Counted from the stretch's first letter, positions 44,907-60,100 are shown. The stretch: DNA of 64,000 nt from Adineta steineri (GCA_905250115.1 CAJNOI010000197.1:5462-69461); one strand, 5' to 3'. Notes: generated by a model from the sequence alone, not told the origin. A program made the numbers and translations.

Positions 44907-47686
44907 ATGTGGTCGACATTCATTTGGTCTTTTACTTACTTGTTAATAATCAAAAATTTATTTTTAACAAGACATACATTTTTTGTTAATAGTCAGACAG
45001 TACCACCAATACCTATACCGGATTATGAATTCGAGCAAGTCATTGCTGAACGTTATTTATTTGCTCCGTTTGCTAATGAATCTAGTGCTTGGACTGTTCT
45101 TTCTAATGTTTCCTACGTATGGCAAGCTGCTTCATTGCCACGATATCATTCTCAAGCTGCTGTAGGAGTTTGGCTACTGTTTCAGAGCAGTACTGAGACT
45201 TTTAATACAAGAGCTAGAACACTTCATATGTCTTGGATGTCTTTATCTGCTAATGGGGCTATGGTAATTTTATCTGAGATCGATGTTAAAAGCAATAGCA
45301 GTCTTTTGGTTACATCACATAATGAAGAAACTGCTTTAAAATACACAGCTGCACTCATCTCACCTGATAGTGTACACTTTATTCTATGTAATCGATCAGA
45401 TGCTAGTTTATGCAAAGTTATACAAATAATATTATTTCCTTCTGCCCTTCTGAATACTACTAAAATTACAGACGGTATCTTTGTAGAGGATTTAGGAGCT
45501 AGAGGATGGCTGTATTTTGCTGCAGATTCGGGACTGCATGGACTGGACTTATCGACATTTATCATTCATCCATTTCTTAATGAGATCAATGTATCTGTTT
45601 CTTCTTTGGCATGGAGTTCCAAACGACAGACAATATTCGCTGGTACTAATACTAAACTTTGGATTTACTCGTACGGTATTGATAAACAAGGCTGGCGTTT
45701 TGAACATGTCACAGGACTTATTGATGCACCGATTACTTCTTTGGTTTATAATGATATGCAAGATAAATTGTGGATCGGCCAAAGTTCCGGAATAACTCTT
45801 CTTTCCCCGATTATTATGTCGACAGGTCGTCTTCATTGGTTTTTTTCTCGATTGGCCGGACAAATCTCTAATCCTGGATCAGATATTGGTCATCTTCCAT
45901 TTTCCAACATTACGAGTCTAAGTGTTAGTCAGTCGATGTTACCTGATGGTCGTGTATGGCTGGGTGCGGTACGTGGGGTGATGCGTTTCGATTCGAACAG
46001 TAGTGATATCAATGCTTGGCGTGTATTCAATAGTGCCAGATACATGCCTAATCGTGAGTCGTTGGTTCATGTATCTTCTTTGACTGTTCTGAGCCGTCAC
46101 AGCGATGCATCTCCTAATCTGGGTAGTGGCGTAGTAGCAATCACAAACAAAGGTCTCACTATTCTTCGTTTTGAGATGTGGACACTAGCACAGAAAGCAG
46201 ATCATTTTCAAATGCTCGTCGATCAACCAGGAAGACATGATAAAAATGGATTCATTTCTGACTGCTCTATGTCATCATGGGGCGATAGTCGTACTTGCAT
46301 CAAAGAATCAGATGATAATGATGGCATGTGGACTTCAATGTATTTGGCTAGTCAGATATTTCGCTATGTTGTGACGCAAGATGCAAGAGTCAAAGCACAG
46401 GCTTGGAAACACTTTGAAGCAATGGAACTTCTCAATAAAGTTACAGGTAGCGTATTGACTACAAGGACGTTTATTAAGAATTAGAGGTGTGAGAATTCTC
46501 ATTCGTTGATATTCCGTTCCCAAGAACGGCATCTGAAACTGACATGTCTACTGGTAATTTTGATTAATTTATGCTTTGTTTCCATTTTCGTCAGGTATTC
46601 CTGGTTATCCTGCTCGATCATATGCAAAGCGTAGCGACTTTCTTTCTAAGATTCCATGGTATCCTTCTCCCGTTTATCCAGATCTTCAGTTTGAGGGTGA
46701 TACCTCATCTGATGAAATTTGTGGTCATGAGTTCGTATATCCTCTCGTGCATGACTTACTTGCTAGCAACGATGACGAACGAAAAAGAGCTTACACACTC
46801 ATTTTCAATATCACCAATCATATCCTGACTCATGATTGGTATTTATTTGGTGAGAGTCATAATCGTACCACATGGGGTTATTGGAATCCTATTCAAATAA
46901 ATAATGATAGTCGGTACCAAGAAGATCGAGGTATAAATAGTCTTCAGATACTGGCTTACCTACTCCAAGTATATGGTTACAGTGGTGATGAACGTTTTCT
47001 CGATGGTGCCAATCTTCTTATTGAATCCTATCAATATAGTGTCAATCTTATTAATCAGAAGATGGTTGCTGTTTGTGCTAGTGATTTATTCTATGCTCTA
47101 CCGGCTTTTAATTATGATTTAATGGCCTATTTGTCTTATTTTAACCTAGTCCATGCATTCCATACAATTGCTTCTTCGGCTAGTTTATCTACAGTTCAAA
47201 AGGCACGTGCACAATCACTAATTGATGATTTATGGGAATATATGGAAATAGGACTCGATCTTTCACACAATTACAAAAAAATGGAAAAAAACGCCATTTT
47301 TTAATTTCATCTATTGCTATGCCAGTGGTCAAGTCAATCGAACCCGCAATACATCTAACAAACGTCATGGATTGACTATGAGAACTTCTCAGCATAATTG
47401 CAATTCTTTATCAAATGACGGTGTATGGCATATGCAGCGTTGGCCATTGGAATTGATTAATTGGCCACAATTCAACAGTGATCGCTTGGACGTACAAATC
47501 AACGTGCCTGCTCAATGCTATCAGCCGATTAAGTCATTAAAGATGTTACCTGCGGACGAAAGATCTACTAAAAACTTGGTCCGAGGAGTCTACGATTTGG
47601 ATGATGGAGATGGATTTGTTGAAACTGATCCAACTAACTTTCTGTTGGGTTATTGGGGAATGCGTTATTTCAATTCGTTACAATAG
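44907..47686 (+). pseudogene. secreted propeller plus helical-toroid protein, one-base frameshift
   Basis: Exons are 44907-46446 and 46595-47686; the 148-nt intron joins LLNKVTG to IPGYPARSYAKR in frame. An N-terminal hydrophobic segment precedes VNSQTVPPIPIPD. Residues about 190-430 look like a propeller of the two-component-regulator type (KLWIGQSSGITLLSP, RVWLGAVRGVMRFD). The C-terminal half is helical and toroid-like (GHEFVYPLVHDLL, HILTHDWYLFGES, TTWGYWNP, QEDRGINSLQILAYLL). At 47297-47302 a run of six T creates a stop right after KNAIF. With one T fewer, the frame continues as FIYCYASGQVNRTRN to the stop at 47686. Either homopolymer error or recent inactivation. Family not named; a glycan-directed role is only a guess. 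Around 880 residues if intact. Confidence 0.7.
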
Positions 47687-48205
47687 GTGCGGAGGCCGAT
47701 GCTAATATGACAGCTAATTAACTACGTTTGCTTTGTCTGAAATCAGAATATATTTTGTCAAACAATATACAACTTGCAGAGAGGGTGTGAGTGTTTCTTT
47801 ATTCTCTTACACCCACACCCACACCTACACCCTTCTTTTCACATTGTATCTTGTGGAATATTTTTTTTTTTTTGAAACAAAGAATTACGCAGTGTAAAAG
47901 GTAAATGGAAAAACGCGATTTTTTTGTCCGCTGGAGAATAGAAAATATTTTCATTGAAAAAAAATAGTCTTTATTTCGTCATTAAAGAAAATTTCATTTG
48001 AAAATACTAAATTCACATGACTGATGATCGATTCTACGTTTCTTGAATAATGTACAGAACAAGATGCGTGTGTTTTTTACATTCATGCAGAAAGAATGTT
48101 GAGTTGTTTGTGCAATACTTCTTCTTTTTGTCTATAAAAGAGAAATGTTGAAGTGAAAACAAGCAATCAATTCATTTGGTTCCTCGATTTTTTCAACACA
48201 CTATC
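47687..48205. other. intergenic between tandem plus-strand genes
   Basis: Holds one TG/CA hairpin, a poly-T run and the upstream region of the rvt gene. Confidence 0.55.
47780..47835. repeat. TG/CA hairpin element
   Basis: GAGAGGGTGTGAGTG on the left. The right arm has TTACACCCACACCCACACC followed by TACACCCTTC. Confidence 0.85.
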
Positions 48206-50987
48206 ATGTCATCTGCTGCATTTAGTGAAACATTACAATTTGTGACGAATGTGAAACTTCAAGAACTGGAAAAACGTCGTCAAGCATTTAGTCAACATGC
48301 GTCAAGAGTGCTGATTGATGCACAAAAACATGACAACGATCTTATAGAGAAGGTCACGACTCTCGTCCAAGGTATTACATCATGGTCTGGATTTCGAATT
48401 TCTAATGGAAATCTCAATCTTGATAATATTCAACGTTGGTTGCATCAAGTACAGCTTTTGTTTTCTATGCTATTAACATTTTCATCTTTATTCTTTTGTT
48501 TCATAGGCTACACTAGATCCAGGATTTCCTCGATCACTGCTGGAAAGTTGGGCACAGAAATTGACGGATCGAATCAATCAGGAGAATACTCAATATGATT
48601 ATGCGAAACTTTTCGGCAATCTTCTCACCGATTGGCTTACAGTTTCGTCTCAGAGTATTGGAACAACAAATACGCAAGCAGATCAAAACATGGCGACTGG
48701 GAATCAAGATGATTCTGAGAAACTTAATTCAACTGATACTATGGAACAAAAGAAACAGCTCGAGTCGATTATCTTTCGCGAGAGAGAAATCGACGTTCAT
48801 GGACTGGAAGCATATCTAGAAGATCTTTTTCGTGATAAAGACGCACAAGAAGCATTGGCAGCGTTGCGAGTACGACTTGCAACTTTTGGAGATACTCTTC
48901 GACGCACTACAATTAACGAATATGATATGGAATGGTGTATCAAATAATTATTAGCTGCCGATCTTTTATCCGATGCAAAGCAGACTATACTGAAGGAATT
49001 TGCACAAAATCCTGTTATTATCAAAGAGTTAGCGAGTGTACTGAACATGCAATTAAGTTCACTTCAAACTTGGCATTGGCCAGAAGATGGAGTTCCAGCA
49101 GAGCCAAGAAAAGCTATAAATGGAAAAATTCGTTTCTATTTAGATGGAGAGATTCTGACTAGTCTTTTTCTTCAATATATTGGAATCAAATGGTCAATAG
49201 AATTCAAAGCAGCTCTCTTACAATTCCGAAGTTCTCGAGCATGGGTTCTACCTCCTTCGAATCTCAGTAAAGTAGACTTGGCACGATCAGAAATATTTCT
49301 TAATAGTACGAATTTTCCTGCTTCAATTGAGCAAAGACGACGAACGTTTCAACAATCCCATTATTTTATGTGTCAATTACCAAATAGTGTTGATTGTTTC
49401 AACAATTATGATGATGTTGACGAAGATGATGAAAGTATGGCAACCATCAATAAAGAACGTCGACAACGATCAGGACGTTATCCAGAAGATCAACTTCGTT
49501 TTGATACTCCTGTTGAACTTAAACAATCTCTTTTACATATCGTATGTACTGACGTACTTCTCAATCGAGCTTTGCATAATCAGTGTACTGTCGTTCGAAC
49601 AGACTTGGAATGGTTTGGTCCTTCTCTTGCTCATCAATCGATCTTGACAATTCTAACATTCTTTGGTGTTTCTCATCCTGATCTTCAGTTTATCGAAGCC
49701 TTTCTCGCTTGTCCTTTAAAGTTTACTGGTTCGATGAACAGTTATTTGGCCGATCCAACTGCATACAAATCGACACCAGCGGATTCTCCATGCATTCGAA
49801 AACGTGGAACACCTGTTGCACATTCTCTCAGTGTCTTCTGTGGTGAAGCTGTACTTTTTGTCATGGATTATGCAGTCAATCGAAAAACGAATGGTATCTT
49901 TCTATATCGTATTCATGATGATTTCTGGTTTCTCGATTCACAATCTACTCGTTGTGCTCAAGCATGGAAGACTATGAATGATTTTGCCGACTTAGCTGGA
50001 TTAAAGTTCAATCAAATGAAGACAGGATCAGTCCATGTTGGTGAGAAAGATCAATTGCATGCTGATTTACCACAAGGTGATATACATTGGGGTCTTTTAA
50101 AAATGGATGCAACTTCAGGAGGCAAATTTGTCATTGATCTAGCTATGGTAGACGAACATGTCGTTGAAATGCAACGGCAACTCACTGCAACGAATTCGAT
50201 ATTTGCATGGGTACAAGCTTATAATAAATACATGACATTTTTTATTCGAAATTTTGGCAGTGGTGCCAAAGTCTATGGCCGAGCACATATTGATGGTGTT
50301 ATTGATGCTTTGGTTAGAATTCATAATAAACTGTTCCCGAACACGAAAGGAAATATTGTCATGGCACTTGCCGCAAGATTAGAAGAGAATTTTGGAGTTA
50401 CAAACATTCCTGTAGGATGGTATTTCTGGCCGACTGCTGCGGGTGGACTGCAAGTGAAAGATTTCTTTGTTGAACTATTGGCCATACGTGAAGATCTACT
50501 GGAGGATCCCGAATGGATCCTAGAACTTGCAAAGACATGGGAACGGGATGATTATGAAAATGCCAAACGATTATGGGAAGATGGAACGACGTTCAATCAA
50601 GTCATACAACAACAGCAATATGTGGTACAAATTTCGGCTACGGATCCTTTCTTTAGCTTCGAAGAGTTTATTAAATGTCGAGAGGAACGTTCAATGAGAT
50701 GGGTGAATGCTTTTGATACTCTTCTTACACGACCGATACCAGTTCATTTGAACAGTACGCCAGAAACTATGGCTGCTCTCTCGATTATTGGTGATGGAAT
50801 AGAAGCTTTTGCATCTTCAGTATCTGAGACTTGGCAAGGACTAACCTATTATTGGAAATGGCTTATTAGTTTACATCATGAAGAAATGATCAAGAAGTAT
50901 GGAAGTCTTCTCATCGTCGAACCAACATCTATTCCAGTTGGTATGGTCGCAGTATTTAGAAACTCACGCACAAGATGGGAACAATAA
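48206..50987 (+). pseudogene. rvt: reverse-transcriptase-related cellular gene (rvt) with one in-frame stop
   Basis: Two exons (48206-48448 and 48507-50987, 58-nt intron) form one frame of 908 codons, interrupted once by TAA at 48945-48947. The context reads EWCIK-stop-LLAADLLSD, where a single C-to-T change from CAA would explain it. The N-terminal third is helical. The RT-like core starts near INGKIRFYLDGEILTSLFLQ. It includes RKRGTPVAHSLSVFCGEAVL and YRIHDDFWF; the Asp pair at 49917-49922 is the equivalent of the YxDD metal site. It is followed by a thumb-like helical region and no endonuclease, RNase H or LTR. This matches the non-mobile rvt genes described in bdelloids, fungi and some other taxa. 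The sequence otherwise appears constrained, so the stop may be an allele, very recent, or an assembly error. The role of rvt proteins is not known. Confidence 0.8.
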
Positions 50988-51133
50988 TCTTCAAAGGCTC
51001 TTTTTAGTTTTCGATTCTTTGTTAATGAAAAATAAAGATTTTTTTATGAAAAAAGATATAAATCGATTAAAGCAATTAAATTGATTTCTAAATAAAATAT
51101 CACAAAGAAAGAAATAAGTCAAGTTCTGTTGGT

Positions 51134-54100
51134 TTAATCGTCGATAAGAATTGCTGAATCAGGCATCTCGTTCATATTACCATCGCCATCAATACTTGAA
51201 CAATATGTAATAGCATAATTTAATCGATCATACATAACATCTGTTGACGAATACTCTGGTAAATCCAGAGCAAAACTACATGTATGCGATCCTATAATAA
51301 AGTTTAGATTATTTTATTCGTCAAAATTTCTACATGCGACTTACTTGGTAGCGCTCCATCGACGGGACCATTAGTTATATCAAATCCATTAATTGTAAAA
51401 CGAGCTGTAAAATCTTCATCTCTATTCGGTAATGTACATCTTCCCCAGACAAATTTCAAAAACAATTTCTTCTGCTCTTCTGTAAACATACTACCAAGAA
51501 CGATCCAAAATCGTTGAATACATGGCGCATCTGGACTATAAGCAGAACCATAGTTAGTGTTGCGTTTTAATAATTCTACATCTATTTCACCTTTTCCACA
51601 AACAGCTTCTTCTAATTCACTGCCTGTAAACAAACTCAAAAAGTAGCCAGGAATAATACTGTATAAACCTTGACGAATAAATTCGATTTGACGATGAAAC
51701 TCATTCAAACGATAATTACGATAACTCGCACAGTATTCTTTGAAATTTGCTATCGTTACTGGTATTTCTTGACCATTAGGAACAAGTTCAAATGTTGATC
51801 CATTTGAACTGACAACTTCAAATCGTAGTTCATCCAATATACTACTGAGTACATCATCAAGATCAATTGATTGATCATTTTCTGGCATTGTTTTCTCCAT
51901 TTCATTGATCATTGTAAAACTCTGTATATCGATTGCTTCAATATCTTCACTTGTTATTTGTTCTCGAACTAATTGTTTCCATAATAACATAGGAAATTTC
52001 AAATCAAGATAATTCTTCTGTCGTATAGCCATACCCATCAATTGTCCGACGAATCGATATTGATTTTTTGTTCGATTAGGAATCAGTTTATCTGGCGAAT
52101 ATACATTTGGAATCCATCGATCACAATTCGAACCACTATTTGTTCGTCCATTAGGACATAAAATAAACAATGGCAGGCGTTCACTACAAATGTCTGAGCA
52201 AATGCACGTGATAGAATCTCGATAAGGTCCACCTGCATCCGTACTATGCATGCCAAGATATTGTGCTTTCCATAGACGTTCGTCCTGTCGTCGAAATAGT
52301 ACTTGAGCTTTGTCATACAATTGTTCGTAGGCTTGATTAAACATTGTATTTAAACCATGATCATCTTTAATACTGGCTCGAACAGTATCAAAATTAACTG
52401 TTATCATGTCACCTTGTGATGGAAGCTCGGTCATCATGAGAGTTGTGTTAAATAGTGGCAATTTTGTTTTATATAATACGTAAGGTCTAACTGCCCGAAC
52501 TTTGTCAGTTAGGATACTTTCTCCAGGCAACAAACTAAAATCAACACTGGATATCACATTTTCGACGAGTATATTCAATTGCCATACACATTTGATACGA
52601 ATTTGAATACAAGTAGTTGGAATATGCCATAAAGATGGATAGGCTTTATAATATGTTGGATTTTGTGAGACATCAGTTGGTAGACTATTAATCAATTCAA
52701 CGAAAGATTCATTAGTAAGGGCATGATGATTTATAAAATCAATCAGCTGAAGATCAGCAGTTGTATCGAAATGACAATGTGATTGTTCAAGTTCATCTCT
52801 AGTAAATTGAAGAATGAATGCCTCTGGAAAAAGCGTTCGTTTGCTTTTATCAGTTAAGGCATTGATAACATCAATAAATGTCAATAGATTGTTGTTATGT
52901 TGAGAAAACTGAGAAAAATCTATTTTGATCAATAGATTTTGATGTCGATGTCTCTCATCAAGTAAATAGATCAAGTCGGCAATCGCAATTTGAAATGTTT
53001 TTGTCGTTCGACTATTCATCGATGTTGAATCAGGTGGTAATTCAATTGATAATTGATATAAAAAATGTTGACTACGTTCGCTCAAATTGAAATATTTGCT
53101 TTTCTGTATTAAACTAAAGAAATAACTAGAATCGCTTATTTTGTTCAATATGTAGTTTACTTACGTCGAAAATAAATGGATAATGATTATTTTCGATTGT
53201 TGCATTGGACTTACGATAAATAAATTGAATAGTTGATTGATGAGTGATGCTGGAAATAACAGAGGAATTAAAATATCGATTTCATTTTGTGATATTGTTG
53301 ATTGATCAGTGAGTAGTTTAACAAATAGATTGATAACTTTGAGAATAAAATTTAAATTTGGTTTTCGTATCATAGATTGTTTATCGATCATAGTCGATTC
53401 ATCATCATAATCATAGAGTAATAATGATTTATCCGCGAGAAATTGAATTGATTGAATAATGAAATTCTTTTGCAATTGATAAAGTAATGGTGCTTTATTT
53501 TGTAAGATTTCTCTACTAATCGATTCATGATGTTTCAGTAATTCATTAGTTTCGACTTTGAGTATTGATGTAATTAATAAACTCATTCGATCGATAGTTT
53601 CATCTGTATGTAACCGTGTATAATTATAATGATAATCTAATAGTTTCAATAATGTTATAATAAATGTAGAATCACCAAATTTCTCCAATGGAAATAAACA
53701 TGATCCATCAGTAGACCAAACTTTTAACATAGTTAAAATTGTATAATGAGCATACATGGATATCAATCCATGTTCACAAGCTATACGTGAATCATTAAAT
53801 TGTCGATGAGCTATTTGTTGATGATTATATTCACTAGATTTTTTAATCTTTTTTCGTTGTTCTTCAACTCGATCGGTTAATGTTGTCTGTTCTTGTATAG
53901 ATCGATTTAAATCTAGTAATTGATAGGTAGGATCGACTTCTTCAGCGGATACCGTGGATTTATCTTGAAGCCATTCAGTGAGATTAATATCGGTGTCAGG
54001 TAATGGATTAGAGCTTTGTATATCATTCCATCGATCGAATAAAATCTCGCCAAGAGCAATGATCTTTTCATCGGTATCAAATTCAGAAATTTGTAGCAAA

Positions 54101-57100
54101 TTTTGAACTTTTTCTCTATCGATTGATGGACTCACTTTTCCTATAAGATCACGTTGACGTCTGAGTTTTTCAGCCATCATTGCTTTGAGAGGTGCTTCCT
54201 GTTGTTCACGAATAATTCTATCAATTGATTGACAATTTTTAACTAAATTTTCTTTCATTATCGTCTTGATCAGTGATTCATCATGTCCAATAGAAATCAA
54301 ACTTGGTGACATAATGGAATATGGTGGTGCAACAATATTTTCTAATGAATAGTCAACTGATTTCATTTGTTCATCGATATTATCTATAAACCAATTCATA
54401 TAGGTAATCGATCGACATTCAATCCGAATTGTATTATCATCAACTGTGTTCTTAGTAGAATGATCTTCACAAAATAGTTTAATGTACTTGTCTTTAATCA
54501 TGAATTGATCATTATCGACAGAAATATCGAGCTCAAGTATACCATTCACATAGATTTTCAGACATTGCGCGTGAACAGATATTAGTAAACGTACATATTG
54601 ATTTAATTTCCATATAGGCTTACTTTTGATTTTCAGTGTACCATCGATAATAAGACAAATGTAACCATCGTTTGTCAAACAAATGTTTGTTTGTGAATTT
54701 AGTGTTACAAATGTCAATTGTTCATTTGCGATAGGTAAATGTACGACAGAAACATCAAGAATCAATGTATAGTCCAACCATAAATTAGTCGATTTGTCCA
54801 ACATGAGATAAGTTTGATTTCCGAATAATTGTATTGTTGAGTAATCAGTTCCATCGATTGGTTTGAAATATTTCCATTCATTCTTCTCGGCTTCAATTGA
54901 TTGATTTACTGGTACAAGAAATTCACCTATAAAATCTTTCTGGTTCGAAGTAAATGTCAATGTATTGGCTTGCATTCGATATTCTTTAAGTCGATGATAA
55001 TCCGTAACTACATAGGATAATCCGAAATTGAAGAGACGTCGAATTTGTTCGTCTAATAAAGCATAGTTCCAGACAGCTAGCTTTTGAATTTTACCAGATA
55101 ATGTTGGTAAAAGATAAATATTGGATTGAGCAATGGCAGGACTATCGAATATTCGGCATTCATTGTTGATATAAACTTTGATTTGTTGACTATCGACATC
55201 GAATGTAATCGCTGCTTGAGTTTCATCAGTTATTTTACTCGATGGAATGGATATTGAAAATGTTTCCAATGTTATTAATGGAATATCATCGTGTAAGATT
55301 TTATCCAGTTGAAAATCGAAACTTATTGTCCATGAACTACTATTATCATTCATAGTTAATAGGAAACCTTGACTATCTTTCGGTAATACTAAATGATGAT
55401 TATCAATGATATATTCAGTTTCAAGATGATTATCATTGACGAAATCACGTAGAAAAGTGGTCGAATCATCATTTCGTTTTCGATAAATGTTATCTTGAAC
55501 ACTGTTACTAATCAAATAAGCACTAGACGGATAGGTTACTGTCTTAATCAATGTCGGTAATAATAATGGTTTATAACCGTTTGGTAGTGGACATTCGTAC
55601 ATATCTTCCGGACTGAATATAAACTCACATGAACTCAATACAGATGCATCATTGACTTTTAAACTAACACCAGGAAAAAAAGGTGTGTCGACTCCATTCG
55701 GTAACATATCACATGATATTTCCGTCAAACCAATTGAGTTCTGATGAGCAAAAGCCGTGCCTAATAAATGTCCATTGAGCCAATAGCGAATTTGAGTGTT
55801 AGCACCATCGATTTCAATGCCACAACCACAAACATCGTTCATATTCCAACGAACGTTACTAGTAGGAAATAATGCTTGTTCTCGATTGTAGAGCATTCCT
55901 TGAGATCCATCATAAGACCATGAATATGTATCATTACCAATGCCGATGATTTCACTCGGATTGAATCCAGTGGTGGACCATCCAATCTGAGCAAAATGAC
56001 TTTCGAGCAGACGAACGCAAAAGTACCAATTGCCTTTAGTTAAATGAAGTTGATCTATAATAAATGTAGCTAATGATGCATTACCAGTTTCAGATATTAA
56101 ACAAACTCGTCCAGGAAATCGATGACTAACGCCACATTCTTCTATGATCCATTGGCCAGTGAGCTGAGGCGGCATCGGCACAATACAAATATCATCGTTA
56201 CCTGTCCAACCTTGCTTGAATTTTTCAATATCGTCTTTTGATCCCATCGGTTTCCATTGATGACCATCAGCTATATATTCTCTATCTGTTTTAAATCTAA
56301 AACGATTCCAAATGGGAACTGGTGTTTCATTTTCACGTTTCACATTTATATCATCAATGATTTGTTTTAAATATTCACATCGATCTAAACTTAAACAATA
56401 TTGCTCTAAATGCCGTTTATTCCAAAGACGCAAATCAGTTGGTTGTAATCGATGGGTTGTTGACAAAGCCGATGCTGATAGTCTGGCTATACACGATGCA
56501 TTGGAGTTTCTCATGAAAATTTCCAAGAGTTTTTTACTCATCAATAATCGATATAAAACACCAATTGATCGACGTTTTACTTGTAATACAAGTAACGGAT
56601 CTATCACTGATTGATCGGTTTCAATAAAAGATATCAAAACATCGAACAATTCACCAATAGTTTCATTCGTAATTGGTAAATCAAGAAGATTCGGCGGGAA
56701 AACATCGAGCTCAATTCGTAGTTGATCTCCTGTTACCGAATTCGTTTGATTATTTTCACAATATTGAACTAAATACGATCGATCAATTTCGAGTATGACT
56801 GCCATTTGTGGTTCATTATTGCTTTGATCATTATCATAGACTTGTACAATTGAGCCTAAACAAAATGGATGAATATATCCACCTAAAATACTTAATACTG
56901 CTAGAAGATTATTATCCATCGATGCTGTTGTAATAATATTAATAATCGTCTGTGTTGCCATCGATTGCCAGGGGGATTGAAATGATAACATTGTTCGATA
57001 AATATAAATCAGCTCGGTGATAACATCAACTGTTATTTGAAACGAACGAAGATTATCACCAATAGTACGTAATATATCATCTAAAAGATTCGTCACGATC

Positions 57101-60100
57101 GTCTTAGATACTTCATCTTGTTTATCAGGCAAGTTTAATAGAAGTTTACGTATAATTTTTAATGAAAGTAAAATCGTAGTTAAATGTTTACTATGTCGAT
57201 AGATACGTATGAGTTCATTAATATAGTCAGCAGTTGCGCAAAGTATTCGTACATGCTCATAATATTGTACACATCGAAGTAGTAACATCAACCATTGATT
57301 TATGCCCAGTTCAGGGTTAAATGTTGCTATTCGAAAAGAATTCTTTTGAGATTCTATGAGTTCAATATCGTTTGATGATAACTGTTTTAATTCATTAAAA
57401 ATCAATTGATGAAAGATAAACACCAGCTGCTGATCGAATATCTCTTGTAAATCATTGACGAGAAAGTTTTCACATAATTGTAAAATATACAATCGAAACC
57501 AATTGAATGCAACAAAATTTTCACGAAAAGAAACATTGAGACAACTAATGAATGGTATAAATAATCGTTGGTGTAATTGTTGAATATCTGTTGATGTATA
57601 CGATATATTCAATAAATGGAAGACTACCATTGGTTCATTGATTTTCATCGATAGAATGATTTCAACAATCGAATAATAAATTCGACCGATTTCATCTTTC
57701 CATTGAACATTAGCGGCAAGGATATTTTCTAAATAGGACCATTGAACATCTCCAGTCCTTAAATATGGTAAACAAATCGCAAATAGAAGCATGATATTCG
57801 TTTTTTGTTCAATCTGGCAGAGTTTTTGAAGAAATGTGTGCATAAATCTATAGGTAATTAATCTAAGCATTGCTCGTTCGTTCTGACAAGACATCGCTCG
57901 AAGAAGTTCATTCGATTCGGATTGTATATCATTATTCGAACTATTACCATAAACATAATTTGCTATGGTTCGATGTAGAATATCCTCAATATTTTGATTA
58001 TCTTCGAGCATTCTCTTCTTGTTTAACATGAATGTTTTTAATCGAATACACGCTTGAAAAGTATCTCGAAGTAATCGAAGTGACTCTTTTCCTATTCGTT
58101 TTTGTAAACATTTCTGTTCGAATATTAAGTTTTTGTCTAATTTTGTTGAAATCATGGATGATTCTTCGTTTTTCGAACTTTTAATTATCGGAATGAGATG
58201 ATTTGCTTTAACAGATTGAAGAAGAAATAAACATTTCATTCGAATTTGTTCGTAAAGTTGTTGACAATCACCGCCTTGTCCTCGTGTTGTTGCGAATATT
58301 ATTCGAATACGATTGGCATGGTTAAAAATTGATAAAAGACTCTTATGAGGTTTTGTATTGTCTTCTCGATTAAGCTCGTCTTTAGCAAGATTAATTCGAC
58401 GATAGTGTTTAATATAGACAGCAAATAGATGAGCACATGCATCATTCGCTTGTTTTTCAATTGATTTTTGAAGTACGCACTGTTTATCTTTAATTGACAA
58501 TCGCAGTTTTGATATTAATCGCTCACCTTGATCTGTATTATTGTAAATTGACATTAAAAATTCCTCATCGACTGATGTTTCTTCATGAACATTGATTGAT
58601 GGTAATTGACAGTAAACAGCTATGTTTGATTCAAGTAAATTCGACTGATCTATCTTCTCACATCCACCAGCAAATAATGGTGATTTTAATTTATCGATAT
58701 ATTTCATTTCGAAAGGATCACTCGGAGGACCCATAATCAAAGTATTAATCATTTGTCCTAATAACCAATACATATATTGTACATGATCTTCCTTCTGATT
58801 CATATTCTTCAATATAAATTCGACTAACAACGGTAAAACGGTCATAAAAAACGATCGAATTGCTGGAAATTCGATTTTTGTCATGACACCTAAACCAAGT
58901 AGAATCGATTTAAATAAATCATTAACAACTAATTCTTGATTAAATATTTGTTCTATATATTGAATAGCAAGTGAATCGATTCTATGATCATCATTTGCAA
59001 TAATATATTTATTTTGATATTTGCCGATTAATTGAACAAAAACGAGCTGTTGAAATCGTACGAATATTTTTTCAATAGACATTTTCGATATGATCATTAT
59101 TGATGAATTAAAATAAATATTAAGTAATGAATTAAAAATAACCCAACATGGACTTGTTGTCATTGATTTGAAATCATTTACTAAGAGTTGTATCCAACTT
59201 AATAACATTGCATTTGTACTCAATTCAATTGCAATTTGTTCGATCAATACGGAATTTTTATTTTCAAGAATATATTTATGCAGTAATGTTAATTTATCAA
59301 TAAATGATTCTGATTGTATATCGATTAAATAAATGATCGCTTTTGATGCTTGTCGACGAATATTCAATTCATACTTGTCAGTAGTCAATATCAACAAGGT
59401 ATCAAACCAATGATGCAATTCATTGTTGTTCATAAAACGATTCCAATGAATACTGTCGTTCGATTCAGTCGATGATGTTTCCATATTTTGAGAAAGATTT
59501 CGATGATGATCTGTTGTCATTGCCGAAAGAAATTTTAAATGTGTTGTAAATAATTTCAAACAAATATTTTCGATAAATTGTTCGTTTAGATTTAATTGCA
59601 TTTGTCTTGTTGTTATTTGTTGAATAATGTTGAATAAGATTTTAAATGTTTGAGAATGGAATTCAAATGAGATCGATTTTTTCATTGAACCTGATTGAAA
59701 TCTATATCGTGTATGAATAGTTTGATAAAAATCAATATGAGCAAAGATTATGCATGCAACGATTTGTCCAGTAAAAGTTTTCTTTGAAGTTTTCATCAGT
59801 TTATCGTTAGGATAAACATTAATTAATTTCAAATAGTTCAATGAATTTGATAGAATATCTTCTAGAGAAGTAGTGGGTTCGGAAATAATTGAATCTGATG
59901 GATTGTATTCGTTCCATATGTGATGAACTTGTTCAAAGTTACTATTGAGTTGGTTGCATATATTTTGAATATCATAAATATGATCTGTATCAAATATCAG
60001 TTGTTGAAGTACACAAAGAATATCTTTGAGATAGACAGTATTATTAGGAATCTTTGATAGAATATTCAGGATTGATCGTTCTGGAGCACTAACATGAACA

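Noticed and set aside
48869-48952. An intron removing the in-frame stop of the rvt gene
   Set aside because: The only GT-AG pairs around the stop are either about 18 nt long or shift the reading frame.
48206-50987. A retrotransposon copy
   Set aside because: There is an intron, no flanking repeats, and no endonuclease, RNase H or gag-like frame. The motif set matches the non-mobile rvt genes instead.
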